Assembly: GCF_024346755.1 (NCBI RefSeq)
Contig: NZ_AP024862.1
Coordinates: 186,001 to 250,000 of the forward strand
DNA: 64,000 bases
Source: Vibrio aerogenes
GTDB lineage: Bacteria; Pseudomonadota; Gammaproteobacteria; Enterobacterales; Vibrionaceae
Reading direction: 5' to 3'
This document shows positions 16,917 to 24,977 of this stretch, in pieces. Numbering within the stretch: position 1 is the first letter of the stretch; every line of letters begins with the position of its first letter. Both the position numbers and the translations under genes were made by a program. The notes beneath the pieces are model-generated. The model saw nothing but the letters and a program-made list of their open reading frames with translations. It did not search any database and was not told where the DNA came from.

Positions 16917-17531
16917 CTAACGCAAGTCATGACGGAATCGATCACTATACCAGAAAATTTTTTTCAGATAACGCAGACAAGCTTGTGAAGTGGGTTGCCT
17001 GAGAAGACGTTGTTTGGTTGATACCGGGAGTGGCAGCAGTTCCAGCCAGTACCAGCACAACTGATTTGGGTCGGTCATATTGGCTGGAACATCATTCAGC
17101 CAGAGCGGGATGTTGTGATGGTCTTTCAGCCATTGCTGAAATCTGATGACCAGGAGCTCATCCGGGGACAGTCGCTGTTCTGTTGGCCATAGTGATCGGG
17201 TTTGAGCCGTTAGCCAGCCATATCCGGCAGCTTGTTTGACATCAATAATATTCCCCCAGCTGCGGGTACAGATTTCTGCATCTATGTATTCGGCAGAGAG
17301 CCAGTCAACAGAGAGTACTCTGGCCTGTATCACAATATCACCCGGTGACATTGCCGCCTGACCATCACTGTCTTGCATGACCAGCCAGAGCCCATTTTGT
17401 TTTGTGGCTTCCAGCAAAGTCTGGGAAAAAAGGAGTCCACTGCCCCAAATCCTGCGTTTGCCCGCAGGCATCAGATGATCCGTTGTCATCAGAAAAGGCA
17501 AATGTAGTGACTGAGATGCTGGAACAAGCAC
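16917..17531 (-). CDS. LON-substrate-binding-domain-like protein, tentative
   Basis: The product of about 204 residues has no certain family. Its opening (SQSLHLPFLMTTDHLMPAGKRRIW), followed by strands such as GDIVIQARVLSVDWLSAEYI and a helical C-terminal part, recalls the stand-alone LON N-terminal domain found near ECF sigma genes. I cannot verify this. The start is a GTG preceded by GGAG. It is the first gene of a probable three-gene unit with the sigma and anti-sigma genes, and a near-consensus ECF11 promoter lies just upstream. An auxiliary part in this stress response is inferred. Confidence 0.55.
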   Translation of the reverse strand: MLVPASQSLHLPFLMTTDHLMPAGKRRIWGSGLLFSQTLLEATKQNGLWLVMQDSDGQAAMSPGDIVIQARVLSVDWLSAEYIDAEICTRSWGNIIDVKQAAGYGWLTAQTRSLWPTEQRLSPDELLVIRFQQWLKDHHNIPLWLNDVPANMTDPNQLCWYWLELLPLPVSTKQRLLRQPTSQACLRYLKKIFWYSDRFRHDLR

Positions 17532-17553
17532 GATAAACTCCGGTTATTTTTTC

Positions 17554-17584
17554 TCTTATACGCATCAGTTTATCTTTTGGATGA
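17554..17584 (-). promoter_or_regulatory. Candidate ECF11 (RpoE-ChrR type) promoter
   Basis: Reading the minus strand, TCATCC (17584-17579) is separated by exactly 18 bp from TATAAGA (17560-17554). The Rhodobacter RpoE-ChrR promoter pattern is TGATCC, 18 bp, then a TAAGA-type -10. One mismatch in the -35 and correct spacing make this a good candidate for autoregulation of the downstream unit. The site lies about 25 bp before the GTG start of the first gene. Confidence 0.55.
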
Positions 17585-17730
17585 AAAAGTTTTCTGTTGA
17601 GTTAATCTTTTATTGTTTTGGCGGCACGCTGAACATGTATTTTCTGATAAGTAAATCACAAGAAACAGGTCATTTTTTTCATGATTAACTATACTTCTAT
17701 CAATACCTGAAGCGAGAGAGGTGACTTCAG

Positions 17731-17904
17731 ATGGACTTTACAGACAAACTCCGCTTACGGGGACAGGCTGAAGAAGATCTGTATTTTGCAGAGTTAGACC
17801 GTCAGTTGATTGAAGCGATGCATGAACGCCAGAAGCAGGAAGAAAATAAGCGAAAGACTGATCAGTCAGACGATCCGAAAATGCCTTCTTCTCAGAATAA
17901 ATAA
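17731..17904 (+). CDS. Small conserved-looking protein, 57 aa
   Basis: The short frame begins ATG GAC TTT and ends TAA. It is preceded by GAGAGAGG at good spacing and followed by a terminator hairpin. The product (MDFTDKLRLRGQAEEDLYFA..., then a Lys/Glu/Gln-rich charged tail) is soluble, helical and without a signal peptide. I believe similar short RGQAEED proteins occur in other gammaproteobacteria but cannot confirm it. Function unknown. It stands alone between the divergent ECF unit and the convergent gcvP. Confidence 0.65.
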   Translation: MDFTDKLRLRGQAEEDLYFAELDRQLIEAMHERQKQEENKRKTDQSDDPKMPSSQNK

Positions 17905-17956
17905 ACCAGCAATATACGCATTCTGATCAGAAAATTAGTGGAATTGGTATTCAGCA

Positions 17957-17988
17957 CAAAAAGGCGAACCATCCGGTCCGCCTTTTAT
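17957..17988. terminator. Bidirectional rho-independent terminator
   Basis: The AAAGGCG arm and the CGCCTTT arm enclose an inner ACC/GGT pair, followed by a T-rich run. It serves the small 57-aa gene and, read the other way, gcvP. Confidence 0.75.
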
Positions 17989-18021
17989 ATATGATAGTGA
18001 TTTTGAATCAGTGATCAACAA

Positions 18022-20910
18022 TTATTCTGCGTCATACACGTCCACCGGAGGACAGCTACAGACCAGATGACGGTCACCGTAGACATTATCGACCCGGTTG
18101 ACTGTCGGCCAGTATTTTGCCTGTTTGCTCTGGCGGCTTGGGTAACAGGCAATCTCACGTGAATATGGATGTGCCCATTCAGCAGCCATTAAATCGGCCT
18201 GTGTATGTGGTGCATTGACCAGTGGGTTGTCATCTTGTGGCCAAACGCCGGAATGCACATGATTAATTTCTTCACGGATTGCAATCATGGCATCACAGAA
18301 ACGATCCAGTTCAGCCAGATCTTCTGATTCTGTTGGTTCAACCATTAATGTACCAGCAACAGGGAATGACATCGTTGGCGCATGGAAGCCGTAATCCATC
18401 AGGCGTTTTGCAATATCTTCTTCGCTGACGCCGGTTTCTTCTTTGATCGGGCGAATGTCGATAATACATTCGTGGGCGACGTGGCCATTTTCACCCCGGT
18501 ACAACACAGGGTAATGCGGACGTAATCGTTCCATCACGTAGTTGGCATTCAAAATTGCAATCCGGGTTGCCTCTGTCAGGCCTTCTGCACCCATCATCGC
18601 GATATAAGCCCATGAAATTGGCAGAATCGATGCACTTCCCATATCTGCGGCTGAAACGGCATAGTCTTCGCCATCGGCTCCGCCTTCAATGTGTCCCGGC
18701 AGGAATGGTGCGAGATGAGATTTAACACCAATTGGTCCCATACCCGGACCGCCGCCACCGTGTGGAATACAGAATGTTTTATGCAGGTTCAGGTGAGAAA
18801 CATCAGAGCCGATAAAGCCCGGACTGGTCAGACCGACCTGTGCATTCATGTTGGCGCCATCCAGATAAACCTGTCCACCCGCGGCATGCACGATGTCACA
18901 TACCTGACGAACATGAGACTCAAATACACCATGTGTGGATGGGTAAGTGATCATGATGCAGGATAATTCGTTGTGGTGTTTCTCTACCTTCGCGTTGAGA
19001 TCGTCCAGATCGATATTTCCCTGATCATCACAAGCGACAACTACCACTTTCATTGAAGCCATTGATGCTGAGGCCGGGTTCGTGCCATGTGCTGAACCTG
19101 GAATCAGGCAGACATTACGATGACCTTCATCACGGCTTTGATGGTAGCGCTGAATTGCCAGCAGGCCGGCATATTCACCCGATGCCCCAGAGTTTGGCTG
19201 AAGCGAGAATGCATCGTAACCGGTAACTGCGCACAGCATTTGTTTCAGATCTTCAGCCAGTGCTGCATAACCTGCTGTTTGTGATTTCGGAGCGAATGGG
19301 TGAACAGCACCGAACTCTGCCCAGCTGACCGGAATCATTTCAGAAGCCGCATTGAGCTTCATTGTACAGCTACCCAGCGGAATCATGCCGTGAGTCAGTG
19401 AGAAATCTTTATTTTCCAGCTTTTTCAGATAACGCATCATTTGCGTTTCACTGTGATAGCTGTTGAATACGGGGTGAGTCAGATAATCACTGTTTCTGCG
19501 GCAGCTTGCCGGAATCGCAGCAAATTCATCCGCTGCAATTTCTTCAGACAGTGCATCAGGTGTTGTTTTGATCTCAAACACTTGAAACAATGCCTGCAAC
19601 TGAGCGGGGGTTGTGGTTTCATCACAACTCATGCCTAAGCGATCAGCAAAATACCGCAGGTTAAATCCGGCATCCTGTGCTTTTTGATACAGTGCATCAG
19701 TCTTGTCACCGGTCACGATAGTGATGGTGTCAAAGAACTGTGTATGCTGAAGCTTGTAACCGCTTTGCTGCAACCCTTTTGCCAGAACCGCCGTCATGTG
19801 GTGTGTTCTGCGTGCAATCTGCCTCAGCCCTTCCGGACCATGATAAACCGCATAAAATCCGGCCATATTTGCCAGTAAAGCCTGCGCTGTACAGATATTC
19901 GAAGTGGCTTTTTCACGGCGGATGTGTTGCTCTCTTGTTTGCATTGCCATCCGGAGTGCCGGGTTGCCTTTTGCATCAACAGAAACACCAATGACACGTC
20001 CGGGCATCGTCCGTTTGAATTTTTCTTTGGTTGCCATAAACGCAGCATGCGGACCGCCATAACCCATCGGAACACCAAAACGTTGTGCAGAACCAATCAC
20101 GACATCTGCACCCATTTCACCCACCGGCTTCAGCAGAACACTTGCAAGCAGATCTGTTGCAACCGTGACCATCGTTTTATTTTTGTGTGCGGCTTCAATG
20201 AGGCCTGTCAGATCCTGAACTTCCCCTGTTGTTCCGGGATACTGAATCAATGCGCCAAACACATCTTGTTCAGGTAGTGATGCCAGTGGTGCAACCACAA
20301 TTTCAAAACCAAGAAACTCTGCACGGGTTTTGACAACTTCTGTGGTTTGAGGATGAACATCATCCGCCACAAAAAATGTTTTACCCTTATGCTTTCCGGC
20401 CCGCTGACATAATGTCATTGCTTCAGCAGCAGCCGTAGCTTCATCAAGCAGTGAGGCATTGGCAATTTCCATACTGGTCAGATCAGTAATCATCTGCTGA
20501 TAATTCAGTAATGCTTCAAGGCGTCCCTGAGAAATCTCGGGCTGATAAGGCGTATAAGCTGTATACCAGCCGGGATTTTCAAACACATTACGCAAGATAA
20601 CACTGGGTGTGTGTGTATTGTAATATCCCTGACCAATCAGACTGTGCATCAGCTGATTTTTTTCAGCCATTGCTTTCAGTTGTTGAAGCATGTCCGCCTC
20701 ACTCAGCGCAGGGGGGAGAGGTAGAGCATGAGTGAGACGGATCAATTCTGGTATCGTTTCCTGAATGAGCTGGTCGGTGCTTTCAATACCGATTGTTGCC
20801 AGCATCTTTTGTTGATCACCGCGGGCTGGTCCGTTATGCCGGGTAACAAATTCGTGCTGGTTGTTCAGGTTTTGCATCAGGTTTTGTGAATGGTGCCGTG
20901 GTTGCGTCAT
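18022..20910 (-). CDS. gcvP: Glycine dehydrogenase (aminomethyl-transferring), P protein
   Basis: This is the 962-residue P protein of the glycine cleavage system. It decarboxylates glycine through pyridoxal phosphate and loads the aminomethyl group onto the lipoyl arm of GcvH. Diagnostic blocks are the N-terminal [46 protein letters not shown], and the PLP-lysine segment [21 protein letters not shown] near residue 706. Full family length. It follows gcvH after an 87-bp spacer that carries a strong hairpin. In many vibrios a glyA copy also sits in this locus; none is present here. Confidence 0.97.
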   Translation of the reverse strand: MTQPRHHSQNLMQNLNNQHEFVTRHNGPARGDQQKMLATIGIESTDQLIQETIPELIRLTHALPLPPALSEADMLQQLKAMAEKNQLMHSLIGQGYYNTHTPSVILRNVFENPGWYTAYTPYQPEISQGRLEALLNYQQMITDLTSMEIANASLLDEATAAAEAMTLCQRAGKHKGKTFFVADDVHPQTTEVVKTRAEFLGFEIVVAPLASLPEQDVFGALIQYPGTTGEVQDLTGLIEAAHKNKTMVTVATDLLASVLLKPVGEMGADVVIGSAQRFGVPMGYGGPHAAFMATKEKFKRTMPGRVIGVSVDAKGNPALRMAMQTREQHIRREKATSNICTAQALLANMAGFYAVYHGPEGLRQIARRTHHMTAVLAKGLQQSGYKLQHTQFFDTITIVTGDKTDALYQKAQDAGFNLRYFADRLGMSCDETTTPAQLQALFQVFEIKTTPDALSEEIAADEFAAIPASCRRNSDYLTHPVFNSYHSETQMMRYLKKLENKDFSLTHGMIPLGSCTMKLNAASEMIPVSWAEFGAVHPFAPKSQTAGYAALAEDLKQMLCAVTGYDAFSLQPNSGASGEYAGLLAIQRYHQSRDEGHRNVCLIPGSAHGTNPASASMASMKVVVVACDDQGNIDLDDLNAKVEKHHNELSCIMITYPSTHGVFESHVRQVCDIVHAAGGQVYLDGANMNAQVGLTSPGFIGSDVSHLNLHKTFCIPHGGGGPGMGPIGVKSHLAPFLPGHIEGGADGEDYAVSAADMGSASILPISWAYIAMMGAEGLTEATRIAILNANYVMERLRPHYPVLYRGENGHVAHECIIDIRPIKEETGVSEEDIAKRLMDYGFHAPTMSFPVAGTLMVEPTESEDLAELDRFCDAMIAIREEINHVHSGVWPQDDNPLVNAPHTQADLMAAEWAHPYSREIACYPSRQSKQAKYWPTVNRVDNVYGDRHLVCSCPPVDVYDAE

Positions 20911-20955
20911 GATTGCATTTTCTCTCAGAAATTGGTGGTCGCAGATAAACTAAAA

Positions 20956-20988
20956 TGCACAGCCTGCCGTGGCATGACGGGCTGTGCA
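20956..20988 (-). promoter_or_regulatory. Intergenic hairpin between gcvH and gcvP
   Basis: A perfect 9-bp stem (TGCACAGCC / GGCTGTGCA) with a further partly paired interior lies in the 87-bp gcvH-gcvP spacer. No T run follows, so I read it as an mRNA stability or processing element that could set the GcvH:GcvP ratio rather than a full terminator. Confidence 0.5.
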
Positions 20989-20997
20989 GTCAGAGAC

Positions 20998-21378
20998 TTA
21001 TTCGTCTTCCAATGCATTCTCGTAAGCTTCTGCTGTTTTCAGCTTTTCCAGTTCTGCCGGGTCTGATAGTTTGATTTTGACAATCCAGCCGCCTTCATAT
21101 GGTTCTTCATTGACTAATTCCGGGCTGTCTTCCAGCTCTTCATTGACAGCAATGATGACTCCGGTTACTGGGGCATAAAGGTCAGAAGCCGCTTTTACTG
21201 ATTCAACCAAAGAAAAATTCTCTCCGGCTTCAATTTCTGCGTCAATTTCTGGTAATTCTACATAAACCACATCCCCAAGCATTTCCTGAGCATGTTCCGA
21301 AATGCCGATTGTGGCGGTGCCATCACCGTGATCAAGAATCCATTCGTGTGTATCGGTAAATTTCAAATTTTTGTCCAT
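20998..21378 (-). CDS. gcvH: Glycine cleavage system H protein
   Basis: The lipoyl carrier of the glycine cleavage system, 126 residues. The lipoylated lysine lies in [19 protein letters not shown] (about residue 64), within the usual GcvH fold ([20 protein letters not shown] and ...[15 protein letters not shown]). The start at 21378 ([13 protein letters not shown]) has GGAGA at correct spacing; the longer frame from 21408 does not fit the family. It is first in the gcvH-gcvP unit, divergent from the XRE-cupin regulator. Confidence 0.96.
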   Translation of the reverse strand: MDKNLKFTDTHEWILDHGDGTATIGISEHAQEMLGDVVYVELPEIDAEIEAGENFSLVESVKAASDLYAPVTGVIIAVNEELEDSPELVNEEPYEGGWIVKIKLSDPAELEKLKTAEAYENALEDE

Positions 21379-21625
21379 CAACTTCTCTCCGGGAAAAATA
21401 GTATTCAAGCCTGTTTTTAGTACGCAGCTATGAAGAACATATCTGGCCTAACATACCGATAACATACCTGCTACTTTTACTGTAATCAATAAAAATTTCC
21501 AATAAGAAACATATTTTCATGATGTAAGTTGGTTTTACGATCTCACCGGGTTGACTTTTCTCTGTGGTGGGTTCGTGACACAATAATGATATAATTATGA
21601 CTCAAAGGACGAATTTGGGGAAACA

Positions 21626-22249
21626 ATGCGGGACAATACAATAGATGACTATCCTTCGCTGCTGCTTGCACAGGAGAGTCAGGATAAAAATATAGAACCT
21701 CTGGAGCTTGGACAACGCATTAAAGATTTGCGTTTGAAGCTGGGACTAACGCTTGAGGAAGCGAGCCAGAAAACAGGCCTGGCCCGTTCTACATTAAGTA
21801 AAATTGAGAATGAGCAAATCTCACCGACATTTCAGGCGATGCAAAAGCTTGCACATGGTTTGGATGTTGATATGCCTCAATTGTTTGAACCGCCAAAAAA
21901 AATCAGGGCGACCGGGCGTCGGGATGTAACCCGTTCAGGGCAGGGAAAGCCACATCCAACATCTACTTATGAACATGAATTGCTGGCAACACAATTATCC
22001 AGCAAAAAAATGATGCCATTCAAGACCCGGGTCAGAGCCCGTGATTTTAATGATTTCAGTGACTGGGTTCGCCATGACGGAGAAGAGTTTCTGCTCACTC
22101 TGGAAGGTGAAGTCATGCTGTATACCGAGTTTTATGAGCCGATTTTGCTCAAGGCAGGAGACAGTGTGTACTATGATGCGAACATGGGGCACATGCTGGT
22201 TTCTGTCAGTGAAGAAGATGCCCAGATTTTATGGGTCACGGCGAAATAA
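21626..22249 (+). CDS. XRE-family regulator with C-terminal cupin
   Basis: The 207-residue protein has an N-terminal XRE helix-turn-helix (IKDLRLKLGLTLEEASQKTGLARSTLSKIENEQISPTFQAMQKL, about residues 30-73) and a C-terminal small-molecule-binding cupin (HDGEEFLLTLEGEVMLYTEF, GDSVYYDANMGHMLVSVSEE). It lies in the middle of the glycine cleavage locus, divergent from gcvH-gcvP and 124 bp ahead of gcvT. It is therefore the likely local regulator, perhaps sensing glycine or serine. I see no glycine riboswitch in either spacer, so this protein may replace it. Confidence 0.85.
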   Translation: MRDNTIDDYPSLLLAQESQDKNIEPLELGQRIKDLRLKLGLTLEEASQKTGLARSTLSKIENEQISPTFQAMQKLAHGLDVDMPQLFEPPKKIRATGRRDVTRSGQGKPHPTSTYEHELLATQLSSKKMMPFKTRVRARDFNDFSDWVRHDGEEFLLTLEGEVMLYTEFYEPILLKAGDSVYYDANMGHMLVSVSEEDAQILWVTAK

Positions 22250-22373
22250 GCGTGACTTTATTTCTCTCATCGTGTTAAGTTCTCTCATTATGTTTATTAT
22301 AGGAAACATAATTTCCTGTATTTTAGAATGATGACCATGAAAATGATGTGAATTGATGTAAGGGAGAATACGA

Positions 22374-23510
22374 ATGACATCCACACCAACAAATCAGCCA
22401 CTTTTGAAAACGCCATTGTATGATTTGCATCTGGCATCCGGCGGCAAGATGGTCCCGTTTGCCGGTTATGAGATGCCTGTTCAATATCCGATGGGGGTCA
22501 AAAAAGAGCACTTACATACCCGTGAAGCTGCCGGATTATTTGATGTGTCTCATATGGGGCAGCTCATACTGTCGGGGGCTGACGCTGCTGCGGCGCTGGA
22601 ATCGCTGGTTCCTGTTGATATCATCGATCTGCCTGCCGGTAAACAGCGTTATGCACTGTTTACGAATGAGCAGGGCGGAATTATGGATGATTTAATGGTG
22701 GCCAACCTTGGCGACCAGCTGTTTGTTGTCGTGAATGCTGCATGTAAACAGCAGGATATTGCTCATTTGCAACACCACTTACCGGATTCAGTTCAGCTGG
22801 AAGTGCTTGATGAACGGGCTTTACTTGCGCTGCAGGGACCAAAAGCGGCAGTTGTACTTGCGCAGCTGGCGCCGGAAGTTGCCACAATGTGTTTTATGGA
22901 TATCCAGCGTTTAGCAATCGACGGGATTGAATGTATTGTCAGCCGGAGTGGTTATACAGGTGAAGATGGTTTCGAAATTTCTGTGCCTGCGGAGCAGGCC
23001 GTGGCGCTTGCAGAAAAGCTGACTGCTTTCGGTGAGGTTGAGTGGATTGGTTTAGGTGCAAGAGACTCGTTACGTCTGGAGTGCGGCTTGTGTTTGTATG
23101 GTCATGATCTGGATGAGACAACAACGCCGGTTGAAGCAAGCTTGTTGTGGGCGATCAGTAAAGTTCGTCGTCGTGATGGCGAAAGAGCTGGCGGGTTCCC
23201 GGGGGCGGATATCATTCTCAGCCAGATTGAAACAAAGTCAGTCAGCAGAAAGCGGGTTGGTTTAGTTGGTTTGAGCAAAGCGCCTGTTCGTGAAGGGACT
23301 GAACTTTTTGATGCTGAAGGGCATTCAATTGGTGTCGTGACCAGCGGAACATCCGGACCAACTGCCGGTAAGCCTGTATCAATGGCTTATGTTCACACAG
23401 CGTTTGCTGCTCCTGAAACAGAAGTGTATGCCGACGTTCGGGGTAAAAAACTGCCGATGTTGGTGACAAAACTCCCATTTGTGCCTCAAAATTATTATCG
23501 TGGTGAGTGA
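22374..23510 (+). CDS. gcvT: Aminomethyltransferase, T protein of glycine cleavage
   Basis: The 378-residue T protein transfers the methylene group from the aminomethyl-lipoyl H protein to tetrahydrofolate, releasing ammonia. Family blocks: TPLYDLHLASGGKMVPFAGYEMP, AAGLFDVSHMGQ with the folate-site Asp region, SRSGYTGEDGFEI, and GLGARDSLRLECGLCLYGHD followed by TPVEASLLWAI. A good ribosome-binding site (AAGGGAGA) precedes the ATG. It is transcribed with or just after the XRE-cupin gene and away from gcvH-gcvP. Confidence 0.96.
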   Translation: MTSTPTNQPLLKTPLYDLHLASGGKMVPFAGYEMPVQYPMGVKKEHLHTREAAGLFDVSHMGQLILSGADAAAALESLVPVDIIDLPAGKQRYALFTNEQGGIMDDLMVANLGDQLFVVVNAACKQQDIAHLQHHLPDSVQLEVLDERALLALQGPKAAVVLAQLAPEVATMCFMDIQRLAIDGIECIVSRSGYTGEDGFEISVPAEQAVALAEKLTAFGEVEWIGLGARDSLRLECGLCLYGHDLDETTTPVEASLLWAISKVRRRDGERAGGFPGADIILSQIETKSVSRKRVGLVGLSKAPVREGTELFDAEGHSIGVVTSGTSGPTAGKPVSMAYVHTAFAAPETEVYADVRGKKLPMLVTKLPFVPQNYYRGE

Positions 23511-23599
23511 GCCTTATTCATAAATAAAACATAGCAGCCTTCAAAAAAAAGAAATGCAATATTTTTTCTGAAACCCGATTTCAGTTAGAGTTTTATAAT

Positions 23600-23635
23600 C
23601 AGGTCATTTGGTTTTGAATGAATCAGGTGACCTGA
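23600..23635. promoter_or_regulatory. Inverted repeats upstream of the protease gene
   Basis: TCAGGTGACCTGA (23623-23635) is a 13-bp palindrome, and CAGGTCA at 23600 pairs with the TGACCTG inside it. It lies about 90 bp before the protease start and could be an operator or a hairpin of the gcvT 3' end. The role is not known. Confidence 0.35.
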
Positions 23636-23720
23636 AATGATGCGCATCAGACAAAGATTTTATTTTTACCCGGATAAAATATAGCTGATGTAATTTATTT
23701 CTGATTATAAAGAATTGAAT

Positions 23721-24881
23721 ATGAAAAAAATTATTGCTCCTTTATTATTATTGAATGCTGTTTGCATTCCGTTCAGTCAGGCAGGTACCGATCGTTCAGT
23801 TTCCCCGAGAATTGTGAATGGTACGGAAACATCCGTACAAACGTTCTCAGATTTTGTCAGTTTGTTTTATGATCGAAGAGGTTATGGTGAGAATTCTGGT
23901 CCTCACAGTATTTGTGGCGGGACACTGATTGCACCACAGTATGTGTTAACTGCGGCTCACTGTATCTATTCAGGTTCAGAGCTGAACAAAGACTATATGC
24001 TGTACTTTTCTGTAGGCCAGTCTGATTCAGACGATGAAGACACCTTGTCATCTATCGAAACTGTTCGTGCATCCGCATATTATGCAAAAGATTTTACCAA
24101 CTCTGTGCTTGAACTCTGGCCGAATGATCTGGCGATTATTAAGCTGGAATCTGCTCTGAATATTTCAGGGACGGCAACCCGGGTCAGCGATGACACGACT
24201 TACCGGAATTCAGAAAGCAAATTTATTACTATTGGCCATGGCAATACAAAACAAGGGCTGATGACCGACAAACTTTATGAAACCACTCTGGATTATGTCG
24301 ATAACACGACCTGTATAAGTAGCTTTAATGAGTACTTTGGCGCTTATGGCTATTCAGGTGTTGGTGACAAGATTCAGGATGCTCAGCTCTGTTTTTCGGG
24401 AGTGGCCGGAAGTTCAGTCAGTGATAATGATGGCAGTACGTTAAGAAATGGTATCTGCTCCGGTGACTCAGGTGGTCCGGTTTACTGGGAAAGAAGCAGC
24501 GGTGATTATGTTCAGGTAGGTATCACCAGCTTTGGACCTACAGATTGTGGTGTCGGTTTTGGCAGCGCCAATATTACCGGTGTATTTACGGAAGTTGCCG
24601 ATTATAGTGACTGGATCAATCGTGTGATTGAAGGGGATGAAACCCCTGTCTACACGGTCACAGATGCAAAGCGTCAATGCTATTACGAAAGTGAAGGGAC
24701 TTCAGATGAATGTGCCCAGGATGACAGCGCCTCTGATGATGACACTTCATCTGCCGACAGCAATAGCAGCAGTGCCGGGGCAACCGCTGTCAGCACAACG
24801 TCCAAGAGTTCTGGTGGTGGATCATCCGGGACTGTATTTGTTATTGGTCTCGCCTGTTTATGGCTATCAAGACGCCGGTAA
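23721..24881 (+). CDS. Trypsin-like serine protease with GlyGly-CTERM tail
   Basis: This is a secreted S1-family protease of about 386 residues. A signal peptide (MKKIIAPLLLLNAVCIPFSQA) is followed by RIVNGTE, the usual mature start of trypsin-like enzymes. The catalytic triad is in LTAAHCI (His), NDLAIIKL (Asp) and GICSGDSGGPV (Ser). After the domain comes a Ser/Asp-rich linker, then GGGSSG, a hydrophobic helix and a terminal SRRR, which is the GlyGly-CTERM signal cut by rhombosortase after type II secretion. This matches VesB-like proteases of vibrios. ATG at 23721 is used; TTG at 23715 is possible. Confidence 0.9.
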   Translation: MKKIIAPLLLLNAVCIPFSQAGTDRSVSPRIVNGTETSVQTFSDFVSLFYDRRGYGENSGPHSICGGTLIAPQYVLTAAHCIYSGSELNKDYMLYFSVGQSDSDDEDTLSSIETVRASAYYAKDFTNSVLELWPNDLAIIKLESALNISGTATRVSDDTTYRNSESKFITIGHGNTKQGLMTDKLYETTLDYVDNTTCISSFNEYFGAYGYSGVGDKIQDAQLCFSGVAGSSVSDNDGSTLRNGICSGDSGGPVYWERSSGDYVQVGITSFGPTDCGVGFGSANITGVFTEVADYSDWINRVIEGDETPVYTVTDAKRQCYYESEGTSDECAQDDSASDDDTSSADSNSSSAGATAVSTTSKSSGGGSSGTVFVIGLACLWLSRRR

Positions 24882-24914
24882 TTCTACCCGGTTAGCTTCT
24901 TGTCTGTGTTCAAG

Positions 24915-24942
24915 GGAGAGCTCGTATGAGGTCTCCTTTTCT
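24915..24942 (+). terminator. Rho-independent terminator after the protease gene
   Basis: GGAGA and TCTCC arms with an inner CTC/GAG pair and a GTAT loop are followed by TTTTCT. It is 34 bp after the protease stop and lies between convergent genes. Confidence 0.7.
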
Positions 24943-24977
24943 GTGACTGGTTGAAATCCCAGATAAGGACAAAGTGC

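Noticed and set aside
21409..21625. Glycine riboswitch ahead of the gcv genes
   Set aside because: I could not find the conserved glycine aptamer blocks in this or the neighbouring spacers; an XRE-cupin gene is present instead.
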